The notes beneath the pieces are model-generated. The model ran no database searches, was not told the DNA's origin, and saw only the letters and a list, made by a program, of their open reading frames with translations. 64,000 nucleotides of DNA from Chitinimonas prasina. GTDB lineage: Bacteria > Pseudomonadota > Gammaproteobacteria > Burkholderiales > Chitinimonadaceae. Shown here in pieces: positions 8,546-18,262 of this stretch (its first letter is position 1; every line of letters begins with the position of its first letter). The stretch covers positions 276,117-340,116 of the forward strand of contig NZ_BSOG01000001.1 in assembly GCF_030160395.1 (NCBI RefSeq), read 5' to 3'. The translations under genes were made by a program, and so were the position numbers.

Positions 8546-9667
8546 TCACATGCTACGGGCGGCTTTGATCTCGGCAGGCTGGATCAGCTCGCCGGTCTTG
8601 TTGCCCCAGCTATTGCGGGTAAAGGTAATCGCCGCAGCGATTTCGGTATCGGACAGGGTCTTTTCCCATGCCGGCATGGCGCCCTTGCCCTTCAGCAGCA
8701 GATGCACCTGATCAGCCTTGGGGCCCACCACCATCTTGGAGCCATCCAGCGCCGGGAAGGCGCCCTGGCCCTTGCCGTTAGCCTGGTGGCAGATGGCACA
8801 GTTGCTGTCGTAGACCTTCTGGCCACGCGCCACCATCTCGGGCAGCGTCCAGACCTTGTTCGGGTCGTCCTGGTTGGCTGCCATCAGCTTCTTCTGCTCG
8901 CCCACCCAGGCATCGTACTTCTCTTGCGAAACCACATTCACCACGATGGGCATGAAGCCATGGTCCTTGCCGCACAGCTCTACACACTGACCACGGTACA
9001 CGCCTTCCTTCTCGGCCTTGAACCAGGTGTCACGTATATAGCCGGGGATGGCATCCTGCTTAACCGCGAAGGCCGGCACCCACCAGGAGTGGATCACATC
9101 ATTGGCAGTCAGCAGCAGACGTACGCGCTTGCCCACCGGCACCACAACGGGGTTATCCACTTCCAGCATGTAGTCGGCATTGCGTACCGGCTTCTGGCCT
9201 TCGTAGTTCTCGTACTGTTCTTGCGGGGTAGCCAGGCGGCTGTGGAAGCTGATGCCCTCGTCGAGGTAGTCATAGCCCCACTTCCACTGGTAGCCGGTGA
9301 CCTTGATGGTCATGTCGGCACCACGGGTGTCCTTCTGGGCAATGATGACCTTGGTGGCAGGCCAGGCCATGGCCACCAGGATCAGCGCCGGGATAATGGT
9401 CCAGACGATTTCCACTGTGGTGCTTTCGTGGAAATTGGCGGCCTTGTGGCCCGCTGCCTTGCGGTGCTTGAAGATGGAGTAAAACATCGCTCCAAATACC
9501 ACCACGAAGATGACCGAGCAGATCACCAACAGGAAGGTATGGAGGTCATATACCTCTTCACCGAGTTTGGTAACAGGTGTCTGCAGATTGAGCTTGTAGT
9601 CTGCCAAGGCAGATAGGCTGGTGCCGAGCGCCAGCGCTGCAAACGACCAGGATGCGCGTTTTTTCAT
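8546..9667 (-). CDS. ctaC: Cytochrome c oxidase subunit II with fused C-terminal cytochrome c domain
   Basis: A 373-residue precursor with a signal peptide (cut predicted after A22 in LSALA-DY), two transmembrane helices, a cupredoxin domain carrying the CuA site (H193, C228, C232, H236, M239) and a C-terminal cytochrome c domain with CAICH (C290-H294) and a distal Met (M331). The extra heme makes this a caa3-like subunit II that can pass electrons internally. The open frame extends 38 codons upstream, but ATG 9667 is followed by the signal peptide and preceded by GGGGAC. It is the first gene of the oxidase operon. Confidence 0.95.
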   Translation of the reverse strand: MKKRASWSFAALALGTSLSALADYKLNLQTPVTKLGEEVYDLHTFLLVICSVIFVVVFGAMFYSIFKHRKAAGHKAANFHESTTVEIVWTIIPALILVAMAWPATKVIIAQKDTRGADMTIKVTGYQWKWGYDYLDEGISFHSRLATPQEQYENYEGQKPVRNADYMLEVDNPVVVPVGKRVRLLLTANDVIHSWWVPAFAVKQDAIPGYIRDTWFKAEKEGVYRGQCVELCGKDHGFMPIVVNVVSQEKYDAWVGEQKKLMAANQDDPNKVWTLPEMVARGQKVYDSNCAICHQANGKGQGAFPALDGSKMVVGPKADQVHLLLKGKGAMPAWEKTLSDTEIAAAITFTRNSWGNKTGELIQPAEIKAARSM

Positions 9668-9755
9668 GTTGTCCCCATGACGGAACGCCCACGGATGCAG
9701 GCGTCTTTTCCCTCTGCGCCGGTGTTCCGGCGTCGTGTCTGTTTCGCGGCATGTC

Positions 9756-9769
9756 TTGATGACGATCAA
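9756..9769 (-). promoter_or_regulatory. FNR/ANR-type box (TTGAT-N4-ATCAA) upstream of ctaC
   Basis: The 14 bases read TTGATCGTCATCAA on the minus strand, a perfect match to the FNR/CRP-family consensus TTGATNNNNATCAA. The site is about 89 bases upstream of the ctaC ATG. If the promoter at 9795-9823 is used, the box centre lies near +26, a position expected to repress under low oxygen. Regulation is inferred. Confidence 0.65.
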
Positions 9770-9794
9770 GGCATGTGGCAAAAAGTCGCACGTA

Positions 9795-9823
9795 TGCTAG
9801 CAGAGCTGTCGGGGCGGCTCAAC
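9795..9823 (-). promoter_or_regulatory. Candidate sigma70 promoter of the ctaC oxidase operon
   Basis: On the minus strand TTGAGC (9818-9823) and TAGCAT (9795-9800) are spaced by exactly 17 bases, in the gap between bioD and ctaC. Four of six bases match consensus in each hexamer. Confidence 0.45.
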
Positions 9824-9844
9824 GGCAGTTCAGGGCCGAAGTCC

Positions 9845-10540
9845 TTATTTGATAAGCATTTTGAGCTCGAATCCGAGCATTTGCTCTTGATTCGACTCGG
9901 CTTTTTGCCCGGCAGAGAAATTAGGGATCACCCCAAGGCAAGGGGCCGCAATGTGTTGCGTTAAATAGGCAAGATTGTCCTCGCGCGCCCGCATGGCCGG
10001 ATCCACGCAGTTTGCCACCCAGCCTGCCAACGGCAAGCCCCGTGCCGCAATGGCTGCCACCGTCAGCATGGCGTGGTTCAGGCAACCCAGTCGCAGGCCC
10101 ACCACCAGGATCACAGGCAGCCCCAGCCTGACGGCCAGGTCCGCCATGGTATGGCTGTCGTCCAGCGGCGCCAGCCAGCCCCCTGCCCCCTCCACCAGCA
10201 CCAGTTCTGCCTGCCCTTGCAGTTGCTGGTAGCGTGCCTGTATCAGGCCGATATCGATCGCCACACCCGCGCCGCGTGCCGCCAGATGCGGCGAAACAGG
10301 CGGCACAAAGGCATAGGGATTGGTCAGCGCACGGGGCGCCACCACATTGCCGGCGGCCTCATGGGCCAGCACATCTTCATTATCCAACCCGCCATGCGGC
10401 CCCGGCACGCAGCCTGAGGCAACCGGCTTCATGCCAACCGCCTGCACGCCGCCCGCCACAGCCGCGCGCAGCAGGTGGCAAGTGGCAACCGTCTTGCCTA
10501 CCTCGGTGTCGGTGCCGGTAATGAAATAGCCATGGGCCAT
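9845..10540 (-). CDS. bioD: ATP-dependent dethiobiotin synthetase
   Basis: A 231-residue P-loop enzyme. The Walker A GTDTEVGKT occupies residues 9-17, and 'KPVASGC' and 'VEGAGGWLAPL' are the usual substrate and Gly-rich blocks. It forms the ureido ring of dethiobiotin from 7,8-diaminopelargonate, CO2 and ATP, the penultimate biotin step. The frame is open a further 55 codons into bioC, but the ATG at 10540 has GAGG about 9 bases upstream and gives the family N-terminus. It follows bioC by 7 bases. Confidence 0.95.
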   Translation of the reverse strand: MAHGYFITGTDTEVGKTVATCHLLRAAVAGGVQAVGMKPVASGCVPGPHGGLDNEDVLAHEAAGNVVAPRALTNPYAFVPPVSPHLAARGAGVAIDIGLIQARYQQLQGQAELVLVEGAGGWLAPLDDSHTMADLAVRLGLPVILVVGLRLGCLNHAMLTVAAIAARGLPLAGWVANCVDPAMRAREDNLAYLTQHIAAPCLGVIPNFSAGQKAESNQEQMLGFELKMLIK

Positions 10541-10547
10541 ATCGACC

Positions 10548-11423
10548 TCAGGTCTTGGGGCGGGGACGGAACTCGATGACCTGACGGCCATCAGCCAGTT
10601 GCGGCTTGGCTTGCGGCTTCCAGGCGTGACCATAGACCACCTCATAGGTGGCCGGCAGCTTGCCATCACGGCGCATCTGCTCATAGGCGGCCTCGGCACG
10701 GGCAAAGGCCTGCTTGCCCATCAGGCCGCGGCTACGCCCCATGGCCACATTATGGGCACCGATGGCTTTCAGATCTCGCATCACGCTGCGGACGTCGGCA
10801 TAGGTCAGCACGATCTTTTCCATATCCATGACGGGCGCAGAAAAACCTGCATGACTCAGGGCATCGCCCAGATCGTGCATATCGATAAAGCGGTTAACGT
10901 GGGGCTTGTCATCCACCTGACCAAAAGACTGTTTCAGTTCCAGCAGGGTATCCGGCCCGAATGTACTGAACATCAGCAGGCCCTCCGGCCGCAGCACACG
11001 ATGGCACTCACGGAATGCCGCATCGGGCTCGTTCAGCCATTGCATGGCCAGACTGCTCCACACCAGGTCTACCGAATCATTGGCCAGCGGCAGGGACTCC
11101 AGATCGGCGCAGACCTGCCAATGACGCTTGCCGAATACCTTGCCCAGCAAGCCAATCCGGCCTGCCGCCACCTTGAGCATGGCCATGGCCAGATCCAGCT
11201 CGATCAGCCTGGCATCGGGATAGCGGCCACGCAGCTTGGGGCCGGCATAACCCGTACCACAGCCAGCATCAAGCATCTGTGCCGGCGCCAGCTTGACCAG
11301 CTCCAGCCGCTCGAACATACGATCGGCCACTTCGCGCTGCAGCACCGCCGCGCCATCGTAGGTGCGTGCCGAACGCTCAAAGGCACGGCGTACCTGCGAT
11401 TTATCGGTATAGAAACTTTCCAT
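10548..11423 (-). CDS. bioC: Malonyl-ACP O-methyltransferase
   Basis: A 291-residue class I SAM methyltransferase. Motif I is MLDAGCGTGYAG, with the acidic motif II (LIELDLAMAML) and 'VDLVWSSLAMQW' following, as in BioC. It methylates malonyl-ACP to start pimeloyl chain synthesis for biotin. N-terminal 'DKSQVRRAFERSARTYD' is the family signature. ATG 11423 is chosen; GTG and TTG codons up to six codons upstream are possible because a GAGG lies there. It precedes bioD as a two-gene biotin unit; bioA, bioF and bioB are not in the window. Confidence 0.92.
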   Translation of the reverse strand: MESFYTDKSQVRRAFERSARTYDGAAVLQREVADRMFERLELVKLAPAQMLDAGCGTGYAGPKLRGRYPDARLIELDLAMAMLKVAAGRIGLLGKVFGKRHWQVCADLESLPLANDSVDLVWSSLAMQWLNEPDAAFRECHRVLRPEGLLMFSTFGPDTLLELKQSFGQVDDKPHVNRFIDMHDLGDALSHAGFSAPVMDMEKIVLTYADVRSVMRDLKAIGAHNVAMGRSRGLMGKQAFARAEAAYEQMRRDGKLPATYEVVYGHAWKPQAKPQLADGRQVIEFRPRPKT

Positions 11424-11445
11424 GGGCACTGCCACCCTCAATCCA

Positions 11446-12084
11446 TCAGGCCCGTGCAGCCATGCGGCTATGCACCAGCTTGATCAACATGGGCAAAAGG
11501 GAGAGCACCACCACCACCACCACCATCAGCGACAGATTATTCTTGATGAAAGGCACGTGGCCAAACTGGTAGCCCAACGTCACCAGCGAACCCACCCAGG
11601 CCAAGGTGCCCACCACGCTGAAGAACAGGAATTTGCCGTAGGCCATATGGGCCATACCCGCCACGAAGGGCGCAAAGGTTCGGACAATGGGTAGGAATCG
11701 GGCCATGGCCACGGTCTTGCCGCCATGGCGCTGATAGAACTCCTTGGTGCGCTCCAGGTAATCCCGCCGGAATATCTTGGACGACGGATTGCTGAACAGG
11801 CGCTCGCCAGCCCTGCGCCCTATCACATAGTTGACGCTGTCACCCAGTATGGCCGCCACGATCAGGCACCCACCCAGCAGGAAGGGATCCATATCGCCCT
11901 GTGCCGCCACCGCCCCCGCCACAAACAGCAGCGAATCGCCCGGCAGGAAGGGCATGACGACCAGCCCGGTCTCGCAGAAGATGACCAGGAACAGGATGAC
12001 GTAGATCCAGGGGCCGTACTGCGACACCATCATGGCCAGAAATTGGTCCAGATGGAGAATGATGTCTATCAGGTTGAAATCCAA
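11446..12084 (-). CDS. dedA: DedA family membrane protein
   Basis: A 212-residue polytopic protein closely following the E. coli DedA/YghB pattern: 'FCETGLVVMPFLPGDSLLF', 'GDSVNYVIGRRAGE' and 'ARFLPIVRTFAPFVAGMAHM' with the essential acidic and Arg residues. The family is linked to membrane lipid transport and maintenance of the proton motive force. The frame starts with TTG at 12084; the resulting N-terminus (MDFNLIDIILHLDQFLA) matches relatives, so a TTG start is likely. It ends 22 bases before the bioC ATG. Confidence 0.9.
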   Translation of the reverse strand: MDFNLIDIILHLDQFLAMMVSQYGPWIYVILFLVIFCETGLVVMPFLPGDSLLFVAGAVAAQGDMDPFLLGGCLIVAAILGDSVNYVIGRRAGERLFSNPSSKIFRRDYLERTKEFYQRHGGKTVAMARFLPIVRTFAPFVAGMAHMAYGKFLFFSVVGTLAWVGSLVTLGYQFGHVPFIKNNLSLMVVVVVVLSLLPMLIKLVHSRMAARA

Positions 12085-12209
12085 GGCTACATCCCGGCAG
12101 GTGAATCAGGGCCTTGCCCTAGGCAAAGACCAGCAAGCAGTCGGTTACAAATGGACAACGCCGACAGCACAACCCGAACCCAGGTCGTACTGCCGGCGAG
12201 CATCCCGAA

Positions 12210-13160
12210 TCAAACGACCGCTTCTTCCTTGACCCTGACTGGCTTGACCATGCTTTCGCGGGTCAGGCCAAACAGTAGCAGCAGGGGCGAGGCCACCAGC
12301 ACGGAAGAGTAGATACCGAATACGATACCGATGGTCAGCGCCATGGCAAAACCGTGCAGCGCCGGGCCACCAAACAGCAGCATGGCCAGCACCATCACTT
12401 CGGTCGAGCCGTGGGTAATCACGGTACGGCTCATGGTGGCGGTGATGGCGTTGTCTATCACCTCATTGATGCTCTTGCCGCGCATGCCCGCCTTGCGGAA
12501 GTTCTCACGGATACGGTCGAACACCACCACCGATTCGTTCACGGAGTAGCCCAGCACCGCCAGCACCGCTGCCAGCACGGTGAGCGAGAACTCCCACTGG
12601 AAGAAGGCAAATACACCAAGAATGATCACCACGTCATGCAGGTTGGCGATGATGGCCGAAACTGCAAAGCGCCACTCGAATCGGATACCCAGGTAGATGA
12701 TGATGCCGACGCACACCAAGGCCAATGCCGTCAGACCATGGGTCAGCAGCTCCTCACCCACCGAGGGGCCAACGAACTCCACCTTGCGGCTCTCGACCTT
12801 GGCATCGGTCTTGCGCAACTCGGCCATCACCGTCTCGGATAGCTTGGCGCTGGTCATATTGCTGACACTGGGCAGACGTATCATTACGTCACGCGGGCTG
12901 CCCAGCAGCTGCACTTGGATTTCCTGATGCTTGCCGCTTAGGTTGAGCGCCTCGATCGAGTGCCGCATCTGATTAGGATCGGCTGGCTGGCTGTAACGCA
13001 CCTCCAGCACCGTACCGCCGGTGAACTCAATACTGAGATTGAGGCCCTTGTAAAACAGGAAGAACACCGCAAGCAGGAAGGTGGCGAGCGAGACGGTCGT
13101 CGTCAGCCGTCCATAGCTCATGAACGGTATGTCTTTTTTAAGGTGGAACATTTCCAACAT
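12210..13160 (-). CDS. secF: Protein translocase subunit SecF
   Basis: A 316-residue RND-like membrane protein with six predicted helices. Blocks 'IEFTGGTVLEV', 'VGPSVGEEL' and 'GYSVNESVVVFDRIREN' are SecF signatures. With SecD and YajC it drives late steps of Sec-dependent export with the proton gradient. It begins at ATG 13160, 12 bases after the secD stop; a second ATG three codons in (MFHLKK) is an equally plausible start. Last gene of the yajC-secD-secF unit. Confidence 0.95.
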   Translation of the reverse strand: MLEMFHLKKDIPFMSYGRLTTTVSLATFLLAVFFLFYKGLNLSIEFTGGTVLEVRYSQPADPNQMRHSIEALNLSGKHQEIQVQLLGSPRDVMIRLPSVSNMTSAKLSETVMAELRKTDAKVESRKVEFVGPSVGEELLTHGLTALALVCVGIIIYLGIRFEWRFAVSAIIANLHDVVIILGVFAFFQWEFSLTVLAAVLAVLGYSVNESVVVFDRIRENFRKAGMRGKSINEVIDNAITATMSRTVITHGSTEVMVLAMLLFGGPALHGFAMALTIGIVFGIYSSVLVASPLLLLFGLTRESMVKPVRVKEEAVV

Positions 13161-13172
13161 GGTCTTGCTTCC

Positions 13173-14996
13173 TTATACAGCCAGCGACGTGACCTTGCGG
13201 CGGTAGCCGTAGATCAGGTTGACGAGAGCGCGCGACACCACCACGGCAGAGAACATCGAGGTGATGATGCCCAGACAATGCACCACAGCAAAGCCACGCA
13301 CCGCGCCCGAACCAAAGATAAACAGCGCCACGCCGGCAATGAAGGTGGTGATGTTGGAATCCAGAATGGTGGCCCAGGCATGCTCGTAACCGGCCTTGAT
13401 GGCCGTTTGCGGTGGCACACCTGCCCGCACTTCTTCCCGTATGCGCTCATTGATCAGCACGTTGGAGTCAATCGCCATACCCAGAGTCAACGCGATGGCG
13501 GCGATGCCTGGCAGGGTCAGCGTGGTACTCCATACCGACAACAGCGCTATCAGGAACACCAGGTTGGCACCGAGTGCTAGCGAAGCCGTCACGCCGAACA
13601 TACGGTAGTAAATGACCATGAACAGGACCACGGCACCAAAACCATAGAACATCGAGTTGAAGCCCTTCTCGATATTCTCCTTGCCCAGGCTTGGGCCTAT
13701 GGTGCGCTCTTCCACCACTTCCATGGGGGCGGCCAGCGAACCAGCGCGCAAGAGCAGCGCAGTATCAGTAGCGTCTGCCGTGGTCATGGAACCGGTGATC
13801 TGCACTCGGCCACCGCCGATTTCACCGCGTATGACCGGGGCAGTCACCACCTGTCCCTTGTTTTTTTCCACCAGCACCATGGCCATGCGCTTGCCGATAT
13901 TTTCGGCCGTCAGCTGGCGGAAGATATTGGCGCCAGCAGAATCCAGAGTAATTTCTACGGAAGGCTGGTTCTGCTCGTCAAAGCTAGGTTGAGCACCGTT
14001 GATATTCTCGCCAGTCAGCTCTACATCGGTCTTCAGCAGGATGGGGCGGTTGCCTCGAGGATCCAGCTCCTCCAGCAACTCGTAACCCGCCGGAACCTTA
14101 CCAGCCAAGGCTTCCGACAGCTTGGCGGCATCCTCTTCCACCATGCGTACTTCCAGCGTGGCGGTACGACCTATGATGTCCTTGGCACGAGCGGTGTCCT
14201 GGACGCCTGGCAACTGCACTACGATGCGATCAGCACCCTGCTGTTGGATGACTGGCTCGGTGGTACCCAGCTCGTTCACCCGGTTATGCAGGGTGGCGAT
14301 GTTCTGTTTCACCGCATCGGATTGAACGCGGCGCTGCTCCTCATCCGTCAGAGTCAGCATCAAGCGATAGTTACCCTCAGCGCTTTGTTGGGCGATCTGC
14401 ACGGTTGGCAGCGAACGCTCGATCGCCTTGCGGCTCTCAGCCATGGTCGCCTCATCGCGCAGCTGTATTTCCACCCCGGAGACCAGGCGCTTGATGCTGC
14501 CGGCACGTATCTTCTTGTCCTTGAGCTCGCGCCGCACATCGCCTGCCACCCGTTCATAGGCCTTGTCCACTGCAGCACGCGTATCCACCTGCATCAGGAA
14601 ATGCACACCACCGCGCAAGTCCAACCCCAGGGCCATGGGCTTGGCACCCACCTTGGCCAACCAGCCAGGGGTATTGGGCTGCAAGTTTAAGGCCACCACA
14701 TAGTTGTCACCTAGCGCCTCTTGTATGGCGGTCTTGGCCTTCAGCTGCGCCTCAGTGCCGGCAAACTTCACCTTCAGGCTATTGTTCTCGAGGAAGGCAC
14801 CCTCGGGCTGGATATTGGCTGCCTGCAACAACTTTTCAACCCTGTCCATCACCGCCGTATCGACCTTCACGCTGGAGCGCGTACCGGATACCTGTACAGC
14901 AGGGGTTTCGCCATAGCGATTGGGAAGGGCATAGATCAAACCGGCCACCAGGGCGAATAGGATGATCAGGTTTTTCCAGAGAGGATAACGATTCAT
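13173..14996 (-). CDS. secD: Protein translocase subunit SecD
   Basis: A 607-residue protein with a first transmembrane helix (about 8-27), a large periplasmic domain with the P1 'LGLDLRGGVHFLM' motif, and five C-terminal helices including 'GMAIDSNVLINERIREE' and 'FIFGSGAVRGFAV'. These are SecD signatures. The start is ATG 14996 (MNRYPLWKN); the frame extends 8 codons upstream but without a family-like sequence. It lies 69 bases after yajC with a hairpin between, and 12 bases before secF. Confidence 0.96.
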   Translation of the reverse strand: MNRYPLWKNLIILFALVAGLIYALPNRYGETPAVQVSGTRSSVKVDTAVMDRVEKLLQAANIQPEGAFLENNSLKVKFAGTEAQLKAKTAIQEALGDNYVVALNLQPNTPGWLAKVGAKPMALGLDLRGGVHFLMQVDTRAAVDKAYERVAGDVRRELKDKKIRAGSIKRLVSGVEIQLRDEATMAESRKAIERSLPTVQIAQQSAEGNYRLMLTLTDEEQRRVQSDAVKQNIATLHNRVNELGTTEPVIQQQGADRIVVQLPGVQDTARAKDIIGRTATLEVRMVEEDAAKLSEALAGKVPAGYELLEELDPRGNRPILLKTDVELTGENINGAQPSFDEQNQPSVEITLDSAGANIFRQLTAENIGKRMAMVLVEKNKGQVVTAPVIRGEIGGGRVQITGSMTTADATDTALLLRAGSLAAPMEVVEERTIGPSLGKENIEKGFNSMFYGFGAVVLFMVIYYRMFGVTASLALGANLVFLIALLSVWSTTLTLPGIAAIALTLGMAIDSNVLINERIREEVRAGVPPQTAIKAGYEHAWATILDSNITTFIAGVALFIFGSGAVRGFAVVHCLGIITSMFSAVVVSRALVNLIYGYRRKVTSLAV

Positions 14997-15034
14997 GGCG
15001 GGGCAACCCGTGCGGCACATGGCCGAATGAAGAA

Positions 15035-15057
15035 CGGGCAGCCCACAGGGCTGCCCG
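15035..15057 (-). terminator. Hairpin between yajC and secD (attenuator or partial terminator)
   Basis: A perfect 10-bp stem CGGGCAGCCC with a three-base loop, followed on the minus strand by TTCTTC instead of a clean T-run. It could reduce secDF transcription relative to yajC or stabilise the mRNA end. Confidence 0.45.
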
Positions 15058-15065
15058 ATTGAAAC

Positions 15066-15392
15066 TTAGCGTTGAGCTTTGATCGTGCCTTTTTCCAGCT
15101 TGGCCGCAACAGCGCCACGCTGAATGACGATTTCCACGCCATCGGCGATCTCTATGGTCAGGTGCTGTTCGCCAGCCTTGACCACACGACCCAGGATGCC
15201 GCCATTGGTGACCAGCTCATCACCCTTGCCGATGGCGTCTATCATGGCCTTTTGCTCTTTCATGCGCTTTTGCTGCGGACGAATCAGCATAAAGTAGAAC
15301 AGCACGAAGATGACCGCCATGGGGGCCAGTTGCAGCAACAGCGAGCTCTCAGCAGCCTGGGCTGGTGCAGCGTAAGCGGGGGAAATGAACAT
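15066..15392 (-). CDS. yajC: Preprotein translocase subunit YajC
   Basis: A 108-residue protein with one transmembrane helix (about 19-40) ending in 'FYFMLIRPQQKRMKE', the YajC signature, followed by a cytoplasmic beta-rich domain 'GDELVTNGGILGRV'. It associates with SecDF. ATG 15392 gives the normal N-terminus. A possible -10 element (TAGAAT, 15431-15436 on the minus strand) lies 39 bases upstream, but I see no good -35. Confidence 0.95.
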   Translation of the reverse strand: MFISPAYAAPAQAAESSLLLQLAPMAVIFVLFYFMLIRPQQKRMKEQKAMIDAIGKGDELVTNGGILGRVVKAGEQHLTIEIADGVEIVIQRGAVAAKLEKGTIKAQR

Positions 15393-15583
15393 GGGTAAAT
15401 CCCGGTAAGCATTGAAAAATCAAGCCGCGCATTCTAGCCCCCCACGGGGGCAAAATCCACCAGCGACCGATGACGATAGCGTATTAGATGATGGTCGGCG
15501 CAACAGTTCACAAGACTGGCGACTAAAATAAGTTGCAGATGCAGGCCACCGCAAGCCAGCACACCCACATAAAGGACTCCGAC

Positions 15584-16168
15584 ATGCGCACCCTCCCCTT
15601 ACTCCTTGCCTGCCTGATGGCCGCCCCTGCACTGGCAGGCGATGCCGTGGCAGAAGCCTATAACGCCGAAAAAACCCGCATCGCCGACACCTACAAGCTA
15701 GCCATTGCGGAATGCAAGGAACAACGTGGCGCCCATCACAAGCAATGCAAAAAGACGGCGGACCGCGCGCGGCAGGATAGCCTCAAGATGGCCAGCCGCG
15801 AGCGCGATGCCGCCCTCAAATGCCGCAACAGTTGCGGCCTGGTCACCGAAGTGAAGCAGCAGGAGCGTGACGGTGACAGCACGGGTGTGGGCGTAGTGGG
15901 CGGCGGCGTGGCCGGTGCCGTGATAGGCCGGCAGATCGCCGGCAGCGATGCCAGCAGTTCCACCAAGAACGTTGCCACCGCCATCGGCGCCGTAGGCGGC
16001 GCCCTGCTGGGCAAGAAGATCGAGGAGAAAGCCCGCCGCCACAAGGTCTGGCAGGTGAGCTTCCGCCTATACAACGGCGAGGTCGCCCATGCCGAGTTCA
16101 ACGAAGACCCAGGCATGCAGCCCGGCGACAAGGTGGCCGTCAAGGACGGCAAGCTGATGAAGCGCTGA
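15584..16168 (+). CDS. Glycine-zipper (17 kDa antigen-like) envelope protein
   Basis: The 194-residue product has a signal peptide (cut predicted after ALA-GDA near residue 18), a Lys/Arg- and Cys-containing middle (four Cys, CKEQ..., CKK, CRNSC) and a glycine-zipper 2TM-like segment 'GVVGGGVAGAVIGRQIAG ... AIGAVGGALLGKKIEE' at about residues 105-150. This resembles surface antigen 17 kDa/SlyB type proteins of the outer membrane. ATG 15584 is preferred because AAGGA lies just upstream and it opens the signal peptide. It is transcribed against tgt and yajC, interrupting that conserved cluster. Function unknown. Confidence 0.7.
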   Translation: MRTLPLLLACLMAAPALAGDAVAEAYNAEKTRIADTYKLAIAECKEQRGAHHKQCKKTADRARQDSLKMASRERDAALKCRNSCGLVTEVKQQERDGDSTGVGVVGGGVAGAVIGRQIAGSDASSSTKNVATAIGAVGGALLGKKIEEKARRHKVWQVSFRLYNGEVAHAEFNEDPGMQPGDKVAVKDGKLMKR

Positions 16169-16221
16169 TCAGGCCAAGCACGACCCAGAGGCGGCGGCTA
16201 ACTCAGCGCCCCTCCTTCATG

Positions 16222-17391
<1,170 letters not shown>

Positions 17392-17426
17392 TCAGGGTTA
17401 GAAGAACAGGAAACCGCGAGCCATGC

Positions 17427-18233
17427 TCAGCGGGTATAGAAGATAGGGTTGCCGCCGTTGTGTTCGGCCATGGTCAGGCGCATCGGCGCACCGCTGTCGA
17501 CCCGATTGACATCCACATTGCCCTCATAGCCCGAACCGGTATCTATATGGCAATGCGATTGATGGATGACCGGGTAGGGTACCGGGTTATGACCGCAATA
17601 GGTCAGCGACAGCCCCTCCCGCCAACTGGGGCCACGGTGTTCCAGCGCCGCTACGGCAGCCTCATCCGCCAGATTGCGACTCCAGATCAACCGCTCCACC
17701 GCCTTGTCATCGGCACTGTCTAGCTTGGCATCCAGGTCCGCGTCGCGGTACAGCGACATATCGGCCGGCGATTGCAGCAAGGCGGCATGCACCACATTGA
17801 ATCGCTCGGAGGTGCCAGGCCCCACCACCAGCACATGAGGCAGGCGCTCCACCACCCGTGCGGCCGACTGCAGGGCCGGGTCACGCTTGAGTATGGAACC
17901 CAGGGCCCAGCCGCCACCATTGGCCACCGACAAGGCGATGGCAGCATCGTCTCCGGTCAGGGCGTTGAGCAGCATCTGCTCATGATTACCCAGCACGCAA
18001 TAGAACCAGGGCTGAGCCAGCAGCTTGAGGCAGCCCATGGCATCCGGCCCCCGATCCACTAGGTCGCCGGTGGCGAACAATCTGTCGCCCCTATCCGGAT
18101 TAAAGCCGGAGAGCACCAGCAACACCTCCAGATCCCGCCGGCAGCCATGCAGATCGCCCACGACAAAATCGCGACCTTTTTCGTTGCGCGGCAAGAAGGC
18201 GACGCGTGGCGTCACAGGGGCGGTATCGGACAT
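17427..18233 (-). CDS. PP2A-like (lambda-type) metallophosphoesterase
   Basis: A 268-residue calcineurin-like phosphatase. The metal-binding series is complete: GDLHG, GDLVDRGP, GNHEQ, a VHAA histidine and CGHNPV near the C-terminus. This order matches bacterial serine/threonine phosphatases of the lambda/PrpA group. It lies between queA and tgt, 29 bases after queA begins its stop region and 77 bases before tgt, all on one strand. The natural substrate cannot be told from sequence. Confidence 0.85.
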   Translation of the reverse strand: MSDTAPVTPRVAFLPRNEKGRDFVVGDLHGCRRDLEVLLVLSGFNPDRGDRLFATGDLVDRGPDAMGCLKLLAQPWFYCVLGNHEQMLLNALTGDDAAIALSVANGGGWALGSILKRDPALQSAARVVERLPHVLVVGPGTSERFNVVHAALLQSPADMSLYRDADLDAKLDSADDKAVERLIWSRNLADEAAVAALEHRGPSWREGLSLTYCGHNPVPYPVIHQSHCHIDTGSGYEGNVDVNRVDSGAPMRLTMAEHNGGNPIFYTR

Positions 18234-18262
18234 GACAGGATTATGGCAGCAGACGGCAGGTT

